Below are positions 11,537 through 19,688 of a DNA stretch of 64,000 bases, in pieces. A program made the translations under genes and the position numbers. Origin of the DNA: Conexibacter woesei DSM 14684 (GTDB taxonomy: Bacteria; Actinomycetota; Thermoleophilia; Solirubrobacterales; Solirubrobacteraceae); the NCBI RefSeq assembly GCF_000025265.1, contig NC_013739.1:6248001-6312000 (forward strand), in the 5' to 3' direction. The notes beneath the pieces were generated by a model that was not told the DNA's origin, searched no databases, and was given only the letters and a program-made list of their open reading frames with translations. Position 1 is the first letter of the stretch. Every line of letters begins with the position of its first letter.

Positions 11537-14500
11537 CTACGTGCGCGCGACGGCGATGCTGAGCGGCTCGCCGTCGATCCGGACCGCGCCGCCGTCGCCC
11601 GTCGCATCGCCCGCGACGACGAGCGTGTCGAACGACAGCGTCGTCGCTAGCGTCTCACGCGAGATGTAGTCGGCGTTCTCGTTGACGGCCGCTGCCAGCT
11701 CCTCGCCGCCGCCGAGCGTCAGCGCGATGCGGTCGGATATGTCGAGGCCGGCGTTCTTGCGCGCCGCCTGGATCGCGTGGACGATCTCGCGCGCGATCCC
11801 CTCGCGCCGCAGCGCGTCGTCGAGCGTCAGCTCCAGCGCGACGGCGTGCGATCCCTCGCGCTCCAGCTGGTAGCCGTCGAGCGGCTGCATCGCGGTGATC
11901 AGGTCCTCGGCGCCGAGCGAATGGTCTCTGCCGTCGATCGAGATGCCGACCGTCCGGCCCTCCCGCAGCGCCGTCGCGACGTGCGCGGGGTCGAGGCCGG
12001 CGACCGCGGCGGCCACCATCGGCATCGACTTGCCGAAGCGCGGCCCGAGCGCGCGGTAGTTCGGCTTGACCTCGATCCGGCCGAGCTCGTCGGCGGCGGC
12101 GGCGAAGCGCAGCTCCTTCACGTTCAGCTCGTCGCGGACGACGTCGGCGAGCCGCTCCAGCGCTGCGCGCTCTCTGCCGGTCGCGACGATCACCGCGGCG
12201 TGCAGCGGCTGGCGCAGCTTGATCTTCGACTGGCCGCGCGCGGCGAGCCCGAGCGTCACCGCCTCACGCGCGACGCCCATCGCGAACTCCAGCTCCTCGT
12301 CGCGCGGCGCGGCGACCGGGAAGTCGGTCAGGTGGACGCTGGACGGGCCGTCGGGATCGAGGTTGCGGTAGATCTCGTCGACGAAGAACGGCGTGAACGG
12401 CGCCAGCATCTGCGCGACCGCGACGAGGCAGTGGCGCAGCGTCGCGAACGCATCGGCGTCGCCGTCCCAGAAGCGGCGGCGGGAGCGGCGCACGTACCAG
12501 TTCGAGAGATCGTCCACGAACGCCTGGATCGCGCGGCCGGCGGTCGTCGCGTCGTAGTCGTCCATCCGCTCGCGGACCGTCTCGACGGTCGCCGACAGGC
12601 GCGAGAGCGCCCAGCGGTCGAGGTCGTTCGTGAGCGCGGAGGGGTCGGGCGCGGGCGGCGGCGCGACGTCGTTCGCGTTCGCGTACATGACGTAGAAGCC
12701 GTACGTGTTCCACAGCTGCAGCAGGAACTGCCGCACCATCTCGCCGATCGTCTCGTGCGAGAAGCGGTAGCCGTCCCACGGCTGCTTGGAGGTGAAGAAG
12801 TACCAGCGCAGCGCGTCGGCGCCGAATCTGTCGAGCACCTCGTCGGGGACGACGACGTTGCCTCTCGACTTCGACATCTTCTGACCCTCGCCGTCGAGGA
12901 TCAGGCCGAGGCAGACGACGTTCTTGTACGACGACTGGTCGAACAGCAGGGTCGACACCGCCAACAGCGAGTAGAACCAGCCGCGCGTCTGGTCCAGCGC
13001 CTCGCAGACGTAGTCGGCCGGGAAGCGTTCTCTGAAGACTTCGGCGTTCTCGTGCGGCGCGTGCCACTGCGCGAACGGCATCGCGCCCGAGTCGAACCAG
13101 ACGTCGATCACCTCGGGCACCCGTGTCATCCGCCCGTTGCACTGCGCACACGGGAACGAGACCTCGTCGACGTACGGCCGGTGCGCGTCGTCGAGCCGCA
13201 CGCCGGAGCGCTCCTCCAGCTCGTCGAACGAGCCGATCGCGTGGACGTGGCCGTTCTCGCAGCGCCAGATCGGCAGCGGGGTGCCCCAGTAGCGCTCGCG
13301 CGAGAGCGCCCAGTCGACGTTGCCCTCCAGCCAGTTGCCGAAGCGGCCGTGCTTGACGTGCGGCGGGTGCCAGTTGACCGTCTCGTTGGACGCCAGCAGC
13401 CTGTCGCGGATCTGCGACGTGCGGATGTACCACGACGGCTTCGCGTAGTAGATCAGCGGCGTCCCGCAGCGCCAGCAGTGCGGGTAGGCGTGCTCGTACT
13501 CCTCGGCGCGCAGCAGACGGCCGCGGCCGCGCAGGTCCTCGACGAGGTCGCGGTCGGCGTCCTTGACGCCGCGACCGGCGTACGCGCCCATGCGGTCGTC
13601 GTAGGTGCCGTTCGGCTTGACCGGGTTGACGACCGTCAGCCCGTACTGCTCGCCGAGGCGGAAGTCGTCCTCGCCGAACGCGATCGCCGTGTGGACAATG
13701 CCGGTGCCGTCCACGGCGGTGACGAAGTCGCCGACGAGGACCGTGTGGCCGCGCTCGCCGTAGGCGGAGCCGGGGATGTAGCCGAACGGCGGCTCATAGC
13801 GCGCGCCTTCGATCGCGGCGCCCGGGAACCGCTCGACGACCTCGGCGCCTTCGCCGAGCACGCGCTCGACGAGCGCCTCGGCGAGCACGAAGACAGCGTC
13901 GTGCTCGGCGCTCCGCGCCCGCACGTAGGTCAGCTCCGGGTCGACCGCGACGGCCGCGTTGGACGGCAGCGTCCACGGCGTCGTCGTCCAGATCAGCAGC
14001 TCGTCGCCGGCGTGCAGCGGACCGGCCGGCTCGGTGACCGGGAAGCGCACGTAGACCGACGGGTCGACGACGTCGCGGTAGGCGCCCGGCTGGCCCAGCT
14101 CGTGCGAGGAGAGCGTCACCTGGTCGCGCGGGCAGTGCGGCACGACCTTGTAGCTCTCCGTCAGGAGGCCCTTCTCCCAGATCGTCTTCAGCGCCCACCA
14201 GACGGACTCGATGTAGGAGTTGTCGAGCGTCCGGTAGGCGTCGTCGAGGTCGACCCAGTAGCCGATCCGCTCGGTCAGGCGCGACCAGTCCTCGAGGTAG
14301 GTGAAGACCGACTCACGGCACTTCGCGTTGAATCTCGCGATGCCGTACTCCTCGATGTCCTCCTTCTTGTCGAAGCCCAGCTCGGCCTCGACCGCCAGCT
14401 CGACCGGCAGGCCGTGCGTGTCCCAGCCGCCCTTCCGCTCGACGCGGTAGCCGGTCATCGTGCGGTAGCGCGGGAAGATGTCCTTGAAGACGCGCGCCAG

Positions 14501-14686
14501 CACGTGGTGGACGCCGGGACGGCCGTTCGCCGTCGGCGGGCCCTCGTAGAAGACCCACGGCTCCGCGCCGGCGCGGTTGGCGACGGTGCGCGGGAAGACG
14601 TCCTCCGCCTTCCAGCGCGCGAGGACCTCGTCCTCCAGGGCGGGGAAGGACTGCTGCGGATCGACGGGGCGATGGGGCGATGACAT
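11537..14686 (-). CDS. ileS: Isoleucyl-tRNA synthetase (eukaryote-like type)
   Basis: About 1049 residues from ATG 14686; a GTG eight codons earlier is possible. The class I signature is ANGRPGVHHVL (His60, His61 in place of the HIGH box) and the second is KMSKSRGN near residue 602. Between them lies the editing domain, and the C-terminus is the long anticodon-binding region. The HHVL form and length fit the second, eukaryote-like IleS group, many members of which resist mupirocin; resistance here is an inference. A TACAAT hexamer nine bases before ATG may be the -10 box. Confidence 0.97.
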   Translation of the reverse strand: MSSPHRPVDPQQSFPALEDEVLARWKAEDVFPRTVANRAGAEPWVFYEGPPTANGRPGVHHVLARVFKDIFPRYRTMTGYRVERKGGWDTHGLPVELAVEAELGFDKKEDIEEYGIARFNAKCRESVFTYLEDWSRLTERIGYWVDLDDAYRTLDNSYIESVWWALKTIWEKGLLTESYKVVPHCPRDQVTLSSHELGQPGAYRDVVDPSVYVRFPVTEPAGPLHAGDELLIWTTTPWTLPSNAAVAVDPELTYVRARSAEHDAVFVLAEALVERVLGEGAEVVERFPGAAIEGARYEPPFGYIPGSAYGERGHTVLVGDFVTAVDGTGIVHTAIAFGEDDFRLGEQYGLTVVNPVKPNGTYDDRMGAYAGRGVKDADRDLVEDLRGRGRLLRAEEYEHAYPHCWRCGTPLIYYAKPSWYIRTSQIRDRLLASNETVNWHPPHVKHGRFGNWLEGNVDWALSRERYWGTPLPIWRCENGHVHAIGSFDELEERSGVRLDDAHRPYVDEVSFPCAQCNGRMTRVPEVIDVWFDSGAMPFAQWHAPHENAEVFRERFPADYVCEALDQTRGWFYSLLAVSTLLFDQSSYKNVVCLGLILDGEGQKMSKSRGNVVVPDEVLDRFGADALRWYFFTSKQPWDGYRFSHETIGEMVRQFLLQLWNTYGFYVMYANANDVAPPPAPDPSALTNDLDRWALSRLSATVETVRERMDDYDATTAGRAIQAFVDDLSNWYVRRSRRRFWDGDADAFATLRHCLVAVAQMLAPFTPFFVDEIYRNLDPDGPSSVHLTDFPVAAPRDEELEFAMGVAREAVTLGLAARGQSKIKLRQPLHAAVIVATGRERAALERLADVVRDELNVKELRFAAAADELGRIEVKPNYRALGPRFGKSMPMVAAAVAGLDPAHVATALREGRTVGISIDGRDHSLGAEDLITAMQPLDGYQLEREGSHAVALELTLDDALRREGIAREIVHAIQAARKNAGLDISDRIALTLGGGEELAAAVNENADYISRETLATTLSFDTLVVAGDATGDGGAVRIDGEPLSIAVART

Positions 14687-14743
14687 CGAGCGACGATTGT
14701 AGGAGGACACCGCGAGCTGACGCGGCGTCCTCCGGCGGTCGCG

Positions 14744-15634
14744 CTAGATCCCGAGCAGCGCGCGCTGCGGCGCGGTCAGCTCGGGCGCCGGCTCCGGCGC
14801 GGCCGCGGGACGCGCCGTCAGGCGCTCCAGCAGCAGCTCGCCGGCGGCGAGCGGAGCGGAGCCGAGGCGGCGGACGGTGCTGGCGCCGGTGTCGGGCAGC
14901 GCACCGCCGAAGTCGAACACCTCGATCTCGCGCTCGGCGCTGCGGACGGCGTAGACGAGCCTGCCGATCGCGTCGAGCGAGGCGCGCCGGCCGCCGAGCA
15001 CGAGCGCGTTCGGGCGCAGCGCGCGCAGGGCGCGGCCGAGGCGGGCCGGGTCGAGGCCGGACGTCAGCACGAGCGTGCGCAGCCCGACGCGCCGCAGCAT
15101 CAGCTCGAGCGCCTGCACCTGCAGCGCCTCGACGTCGCACGGCGCGGAGGAGTCGAAGATCAGCACTGCCTCCTGACGCGAGGCCGGCGGCGCGACGCGG
15201 CGCAGCGCGGACATCCAGCCGGTCGCGAAGCGCCAGCCGAACTCGTACTCGGCCTGGCTCGCCTCGTCCTCGGCGCGCTCGGCGACGGCCGGCAGCAGGA
15301 CCTCCTGGATCGTGCGCTCGAGCGAGCGCAGCGCGAGGCTCTCCTCCAGCAGCAGCGCGGCCTTGTCCTCGTCGAAGCGGCCGAGCGCCGCGCCGAGGCG
15401 GCCGGACGACGGCAGGCCGACCCCGCGCTGACGAGCGAGCGCGATCGCTGAGGAGACGTTGTGGGTCTCGTCGAACGCCTGCTTCAGCGCTTCGATCTCG
15501 TGCAGCTCGTACTGGCGGTGGCCGCCGGAGGTGCGGGCCGGCGTCGGGTAGCCGAAGCGCCGCTCCCAGCTCCGCAGCGTGTTGGGGCTGACCCCGAGCA
15601 TCACGGCCGCCGCGTTGGTCCGAATTCCGCTCAT
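14744..15634 (-). CDS. MerR-family regulator with degenerate cobalamin-binding-like domain (1)
   Basis: 296 residues. The MerR helix-turn-helix is MLGVSPNTLRSWERRFGYP with the wing GGHRQYELHEIEAL. The rest resembles the four-helix plus Rossmann layout of CarH-type B12 photoreceptors, but the expected Asp-x-His-x-x-Gly ligand region reads SSAPCDVEAL and lacks His. The middle shares LRSLERTIQEVLLPA with the paralogue at 16279-17166. It probably senses something other than B12, or nothing. The start has a clear promoter just upstream. Confidence 0.88.
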   Translation of the reverse strand: MSGIRTNAAAVMLGVSPNTLRSWERRFGYPTPARTSGGHRQYELHEIEALKQAFDETHNVSSAIALARQRGVGLPSSGRLGAALGRFDEDKAALLLEESLALRSLERTIQEVLLPAVAERAEDEASQAEYEFGWRFATGWMSALRRVAPPASRQEAVLIFDSSAPCDVEALQVQALELMLRRVGLRTLVLTSGLDPARLGRALRALRPNALVLGGRRASLDAIGRLVYAVRSAEREIEVFDFGGALPDTGASTVRRLGSAPLAAGELLLERLTARPAAAPEPAPELTAPQRALLGI

Positions 15635-15643
15635 CGCGGAGCG

Positions 15644-15672
15644 GTTATCCCCTTTTGCGCGTCTTCTTACAA
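15644..15672 (-). promoter_or_regulatory. Sigma-70-like promoter of MerR (1)
   Basis: On the coding strand TTGTAA (-35, 15667-15672) and GATAAC (-10, 15644-15649) are separated by exactly 17 bases. The -10 ends nine bases before ATG 15634, so transcription would start at or next to the start codon. Confidence 0.5.
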
Positions 15673-15736
15673 GATCCGCAACGAAACGTGCACGAAAACG
15701 CTCGCGTTCACGGGTTGCGCGAGCGCGAAACGCGCG

Positions 15737-16246
15737 CTATTCGAGCACGAGCAGCGCGGCGCGCGGCGGCCCGCACGCGCCGACGCGCAGCGGCATCCGC
15801 ACGCCGAAGACGTTCGCCGGGCGCACCATCACGCGGCGCGGCTCGTCCTCGCCGCGCGCGGCCCACATGATCGCGGCGGCGAGGTTCTCGGCGCCCGCGG
15901 CCTCGGCGTCGGCGGGCGTCAGCAGCTCGGTGACCGGGCGGTTGATGACGTCGGTCTCCGCGACGGCCAGCAGCCGCTCGCTCTCGGCCGACAGCGCGCA
16001 GACGGCGAGCGAGCCGTCGACGATCAGGAAGGGGTCGTTCTGCTTCGGCACGGCGTCGGCGCGCGCCTCCAGCAGCAGCCCGAGGCCGCACTCGCCGCAG
16101 ACGCGCGCGGGCGGTGCGGGCGTCTCGTTGTTCGGCGGCGGCGACCCGCAGTGGCCGCAGAACCACTGGGACGGACAGGCGTCCTCAGCCGTCGACGGGA
16201 CGAGCCGAAGCATTGCTCGCGCCGAGCGATCTGGGGAGCCGGTCAT
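15737..16246 (-). CDS. Zinc-ribbon plus PAS-like protein
   Basis: 169 residues from ATG 16246 with AAGGAGG upstream. The N-terminal third has CGHCG and CGECG pairs about 25 residues apart, a zinc ribbon. The rest resembles a PAS fold: NDPFLIVDGSLAVCALS, then a conserved-looking ETDVINRPVTELL and a C-terminal strand ending in LVLE. It lies between the two MerR paralogues (33 bases from one, 102 from the other) on the same strand. I infer a small sensory or partner protein for them; the ligand is unknown. Confidence 0.7.
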   Translation of the reverse strand: MTGSPDRSARAMLRLVPSTAEDACPSQWFCGHCGSPPPNNETPAPPARVCGECGLGLLLEARADAVPKQNDPFLIVDGSLAVCALSAESERLLAVAETDVINRPVTELLTPADAEAAGAENLAAAIMWAARGEDEPRRVMVRPANVFGVRMPLRVGACGPPRAALLVLE

Positions 16247-16278
16247 CTCAGTGGGCCTCCTTGCCGTGTGAGCGGGCG

Positions 16279-17166
16279 CTACGCGCCGTCCGCGAGCAGG
16301 CGCGGAGTCGACGTTCGAGTGGTGGACGGGTGGGAGATCGCGTGACTCGCCATCTCCATCAGGTGCCGAGCTGCCTCTCCTGGCGTGCTCGGAAGGATCG
16401 CCGCACCGGTCGTGCGCACGCGCTGGCGCTGCGACCCGCGGCGGTAGACGGCGACCGGCAGCGCGCCGGTCGCGAGCCGCACGGCGTACGCCCAGCGCGC
16501 GACCGCGTCGTCGGCGAGCGCGCCGCCGGCGATCACGACCGCGTCGGGACGGTGGGTGGCGAGCGCCTCGGACATGTTCGAGACGCCGCGCACAGACAGG
16601 CCGAGGACCGTCGCGCCCGAGCGCGCGAGCAGCAGCTCCAGCGCGCGGATGTAGGCGGCGTCGGGATCGAGGTCGTCACGCGAGGCGTCGCCCAGCACGA
16701 CGGAGACCGACTGTATCGACGGCGTCACCAGCCGCTGCGCGCGGCGCAGCCAGCTGTTGCCCCAGCGTGCGCCGAACGCCCACTGGACGGAGTCGGTGCC
16801 GTGGCGGCGCGCGACCTCGTCAAGCGCGGTCAGCAGCACCTCTTGGACTGCGCGATCGAGCGAGCGCAGGGCGAGCGCGCCTTCCAGCGCGGCATCGGCA
16901 CGCGAGCCGTCGAAGGCGTTGAGCGCGCCGACGAGCGCGTTCGTGTCAGCGCCGAGGCCCTCGCGTGCACGTGAGACGGCGGAGGAGATCGAGAGGCCGT
17001 CGAGCAGCGCGTCGCGCAGTGCCGCGATCTCCCCATGCGTGTAGAGGCGATGGCGCCCGGGCGAGCGCTGCGGACGCGGGAAGCCGAAGCGGCGCTCCCA
17101 AGCGCGCAGTGTGTTCGGACTGACGTTGAGCAACGCAGCCGCTTCGCTCGTCTTGAGGTAGCGCAT
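16279..17166 (-). CDS. MerR-family regulator with degenerate cobalamin-binding-like domain (2)
   Basis: 295 residues from ATG 17166. The helix-turn-helix LLNVSPNTLRAWERRFGFP and the wing GRHRLYTHGEIAAL closely match the paralogue at 14744-15634, as does LRSLDRAVQEVLLTA in the middle. The Rossmann-like part (SVVLGDASRDDLDPDAAYI) again lacks the B12-ligating His. It is the first gene of the MerR-PAS-MerR run and faces the HD-GYP gene across a region with a long dyad, a likely autoregulatory site. Confidence 0.88.
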   Translation of the reverse strand: MRYLKTSEAAALLNVSPNTLRAWERRFGFPRPQRSPGRHRLYTHGEIAALRDALLDGLSISSAVSRAREGLGADTNALVGALNAFDGSRADAALEGALALRSLDRAVQEVLLTALDEVARRHGTDSVQWAFGARWGNSWLRRAQRLVTPSIQSVSVVLGDASRDDLDPDAAYIRALELLLARSGATVLGLSVRGVSNMSEALATHRPDAVVIAGGALADDAVARWAYAVRLATGALPVAVYRRGSQRQRVRTTGAAILPSTPGEAARHLMEMASHAISHPSTTRTSTPRLLADGA

Positions 17167-17218
17167 CACAGACCACAGTCGGCGTCCGGGCCGTGTTTCA
17201 GGTGCGCTCCGCGCAACA

Positions 17219-17249
17219 TTGCACAACTTTTGGCGCCCAAATGCTGCAA
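17219..17249. promoter_or_regulatory. Nested dyad between MerR (2) and HD-GYP gene
   Basis: Inner arms TTTGG/CCAAA (17229-17241) surround CGC, and outer arms TTGCA (17219-17223) and TGCAA (17245-17249) enclose them. The left side contains TTGCACAAC, repeated at 19156-19164 before the lipoprotein gene. Position, symmetry and low GC suggest an operator, perhaps for one of the MerR proteins. Confidence 0.5.
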
Positions 17250-17402
17250 AAGCTCCATCGAGGGGCTATCGTTCTTCAGGCAATCGCAGCGGGGCCGGCG
17301 CCGAATCAGGGGCGCAACGGGGCCGAAAGCAGCAGTCCAGACGTGAAGGAGGGTCGCAATGATCTGGCGCAACAAGTAGTCCAAAGCTTGCAGTGACTCG
17401 TA

Positions 17403-18776
17403 ATGGTCCGTGCGGACCGTTACCTTCCGGACATGCGTGTCACACGCGCGTGGCCGGAACGGGCCAGCCTTGTCAAGGGGATCGCCTTCGCCGGCACGCT
17501 CGCGTGCGTCGGGTGGGCAGTCGCGATCGCCGACACAGGTCGGTTGGACTGGCTCTTCTTGGTGCTTGCGCTCGGTGCGATCGGCGCGAACTTGTTCGAC
17601 GCCCGCACCGAGGCGCAGCGCGTATCGATCTCAGGTCTCGCCCTCGCGGCGATACTCGTGATCGCCTTCTTCGGTCCGGCGTGGGCATTCGCCGTCGTCG
17701 TCACGGCCGAGCTGATCGACTGGTGCATCACGCGCTACCGGCCCGTGAGCATGCTGGTCAACATCTTCGGCGGCGGCGCGCCGATGCTGGTCGCCGGCAC
17801 CGTCTTCGAAGCCGTCCGGCCCGCGGAGGACGGCTCCGTCGGCTTCTACCTCGCGCTCGCGCTCGCCGCGGTGCTCGTGCTGGTGCTGAACCTCGTGCTC
17901 GTCGCGTGGCTGACGTCGCTGCTCGACGGCTTCCCGTTCCTGCCGACGCTCGCCGGTGCTTCGCGGACGCTCGTCGTCTCGCTCGCGATCAACGTCCCGC
18001 TTGCGCTCGCCGCCGCCGGGCTGTGCCTGGAACTGGGCGTCGGGGGCTCCGCGTTCGCCGCCTTCACGCTGATCGCGTTCGGCTACATGGCGAACCTCGT
18101 CGCGACCGCGCGCCACAGAAGCCGCCAGTACGCGTCGCTCTCCTGGGGCGTCCTGTCCGGCCTGCTGCGGACGCTCGACGTCCGCGATCCGCGCGCGGCG
18201 CGCCACGCCGCCGCCGTCGCCGCCTTCTCACGTGACATCGCGCGCGCGTCCGGGATGGGAAGAGAGGAGTGCGAGCTCGTCCACACGGCCGGCCTGCTGC
18301 ACGACATCGGCCACTTCGCGCTCTCCGACCGCGTCTCCGAGCGCGGCCGCGTCCTCAACGACGAGGACTGGACGGCGATCCGCCGCCACCCGGAGCTGGG
18401 CGCCGACATGCTGCGCGACCTCGGCCTCTACGGCCCGGTCGCCGAGATCGTCCACGCGCACCACGAGCGGATCGACGGGCGCGGCTACCCCGACCGGCTC
18501 AGCGCGGACAGAATCCCCGAGGCGGCGAAGATCATCGCCGTCGCCGAGGTCTACGACACGCTGACCGCGCACGACACCTACCGCACGCCCGTCAGCTCGT
18601 TCGAGGCGCTGACAGAGCTGCGGCGCGTCAGCGGCACGCAGCTCGACGGCAGATACGTCGAGATCCTGGCCGAGCTGCTCGCCGGCAGCGACATCACGTA
18701 CCGGCACGCCGACGCAGCCGACTTCGGCCGCGAGCTCGACCTCGAGCGCCGCATCAACGACGCCGCGGCGAGCTGA
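17403..18776 (+). CDS. Membrane HD-GYP phosphodiesterase
   Basis: 457 residues. The first about 240 residues form six to eight membrane helices with an MASE-like sensory look. The C-terminal domain has HTAGLLHDIGHF near residue 300 and HHERIDGRGYP near 355, the HD and GYP signatures of cyclic di-GMP hydrolases. I infer turnover of cyclic di-GMP at the membrane. Two starts are possible (17403 or ATG 17433); neither has a strong ribosome site. It faces the MerR-PAS-MerR genes, so its transcription may be under their control. Confidence 0.9.
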   Translation: MVRADRYLPDMRVTRAWPERASLVKGIAFAGTLACVGWAVAIADTGRLDWLFLVLALGAIGANLFDARTEAQRVSISGLALAAILVIAFFGPAWAFAVVVTAELIDWCITRYRPVSMLVNIFGGGAPMLVAGTVFEAVRPAEDGSVGFYLALALAAVLVLVLNLVLVAWLTSLLDGFPFLPTLAGASRTLVVSLAINVPLALAAAGLCLELGVGGSAFAAFTLIAFGYMANLVATARHRSRQYASLSWGVLSGLLRTLDVRDPRAARHAAAVAAFSRDIARASGMGREECELVHTAGLLHDIGHFALSDRVSERGRVLNDEDWTAIRRHPELGADMLRDLGLYGPVAEIVHAHHERIDGRGYPDRLSADRIPEAAKIIAVAEVYDTLTAHDTYRTPVSSFEALTELRRVSGTQLDGRYVEILAELLAGSDITYRHADAADFGRELDLERRINDAAAS

Positions 18777-18848
18777 TCGAACCTATGGACCGGCGCCGCT
18801 GCCCTCCCGAGGCCGGCGCGACGGTGTGAACCCTGCCCGAGTTTCGTT

Positions 18849-19106
18849 CTACCCTGTGGCGCGCTGCTCGCCGGTCTGACCGCGCTCATCGCGAGCGGCC
18901 ACGCCGGTCTGTTGCAGCGAACGCACGAACTGCTCGATGTGCTCGACGCTGAAGCGCCGCTGGCCACCGGGCGTACGGTAGGACTGGAGATATCCCATGT
19001 CCGACCAACGACGCACGGTTCCGAGCGAGACACCGAGCTCGCGCGCTGCCTGAGAGGTCGAAAGACCCAACGGACGCGAGTTCATCCCATGCATTTGCAG
19101 AGGCAT
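18849..19106 (-). CDS. BldC-like small MerR-type DNA-binding protein
   Basis: About 85 residues if it starts at ATG 19106; ATG 19085 gives 78. LSTSQAARELGVSLGTVRRW is the helix-turn-helix and TPGGQRRFSVEHIEQFV the wing, very like BldC and excisionase proteins, which have the DNA-binding domain only. BldC binds direct repeats as head-to-tail filaments. Two identical ATGCATTTG sequences 20 bases apart cover its own start region. Regulation of its own gene and the divergent lipoprotein is inferred. Confidence 0.8.
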   Translation of the reverse strand: MPLQMHGMNSRPLGLSTSQAARELGVSLGTVRRWSDMGYLQSYRTPGGQRRFSVEHIEQFVRSLQQTGVAARDERGQTGEQRATG

Positions 19107-19117
19107 GGATGCATTTG
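19089..19117. repeat. Direct repeat ATGCATTTG x2
   Basis: ATGCATTTG at 19089-19097 and 19109-19117, spaced 20 bases start to start (about two helical turns), each with an ATGCAT palindrome. They overlap the N-terminal codons of the BldC-like gene. Candidate binding sites for that protein. Confidence 0.5.
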
Positions 19118-19149
19118 TCCCCCCTTCGCCCCCCGTGCGCAGCGATGCG

Positions 19150-19167
19150 GAGGTTTTGCACAACCTC
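19150..19167. promoter_or_regulatory. Inverted repeat before lipoprotein gene
   Basis: GAGGTT and AACCTC are perfect six-base arms around TTGCAC. The TTGCACAAC 9-mer inside (19156-19164) also occurs in the dyad at 17219-17227. It lies 15 bases before ATG 19182, where a regulator could act. Confidence 0.4.
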
Positions 19168-19181
19168 GAGAGTGGAAGGTG

Positions 19182-19688
19182 ATGCATCGCGTTCGACCTG
19201 AGAGGATGCGCCCAGTGCGACGGCTCGCCCTCGTCCGTGCGCGCCCCGCCGCGCTCGCCGCGCTTGCGGCGCTGACGCTGCTGGCGGCCTGCGGCGGGGA
19301 GGAGAGACTGCCGCAGGCGTGCATCACGGCGCGCGCAGCCGACGTGCTGAAGGTGCTGGAGCAGGCGCCGGAGCGGGCCACGCTGGCGGACGGGACGCCG
19401 CTGTCGGCCTGCATAGACCGCGCCGAGGACGACGCCCAGCTGCAGACGCTCGGGATCACCTTCGTGGCGGTCGCCGACCACCTCGCCGCGCGCGTCGAGC
19501 GGAGCCCGCGGGCCGCCTTCCAGCTCGGCTTCCTGATGGGCGCGGCCGAGCGCGGCGCCGGGCCGACCGGCGGAACGCAGGCGGAGCTGGTGCAGCGGCT
19601 GGAGCAGACCGTCTCGTTCCAGCTCGGATCGGCGGCGCGCGAACGGGAGCTGCTGCGCGGGATCGCCGCCGGCAGAAGCGACGGATGA
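19182..19688 (+). CDS. Lipoprotein of unknown function
   Basis: 168 residues from ATG 19182 (ATG 19206 is the alternative). Arg-rich n-region, Ala/Leu-rich core and the lipobox LLAAC with Cys37 mark it as a membrane-anchored lipoprotein outside the cell. The mature part is mostly helical (QACITARAADVLKVLEQAPE and a later long Ala-rich helix) and has a second Cys in LSACID. No family recognised. Its stop overlaps the hydrolase start (ATGA), so the two are coupled and may work together. Confidence 0.75.
   Translation: MHRVRPERMRPVRRLALVRARPAALAALAALTLLAACGGEERLPQACITARAADVLKVLEQAPERATLADGTPLSACIDRAEDDAQLQTLGITFVAVADHLAARVERSPRAAFQLGFLMGAAERGAGPTGGTQAELVQRLEQTVSFQLGSAARERELLRGIAAGRSDG

Noticed and set aside
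11777-14683. 968-codon plus-strand frame opposite ileS
   Set aside because: No domain, repetitive Arg/Val/Asp composition, and complete overlap with a certain ileS.
14744-17166. MerR proteins as B12-dependent light receptors
   Set aside because: The His expected to bind cobalamin is absent in both, so only the fold resemblance is claimed.
17196-17396. Short plus-strand frame before the HD-GYP gene
   Set aside because: It covers the dyad region, has no ribosome site or family likeness, and its text looks random.
18912-19181. Longer N-terminus for the lipoprotein gene
   Set aside because: The extra codons run antisense through the BldC-like gene and would put the lipobox far from the N-terminus.
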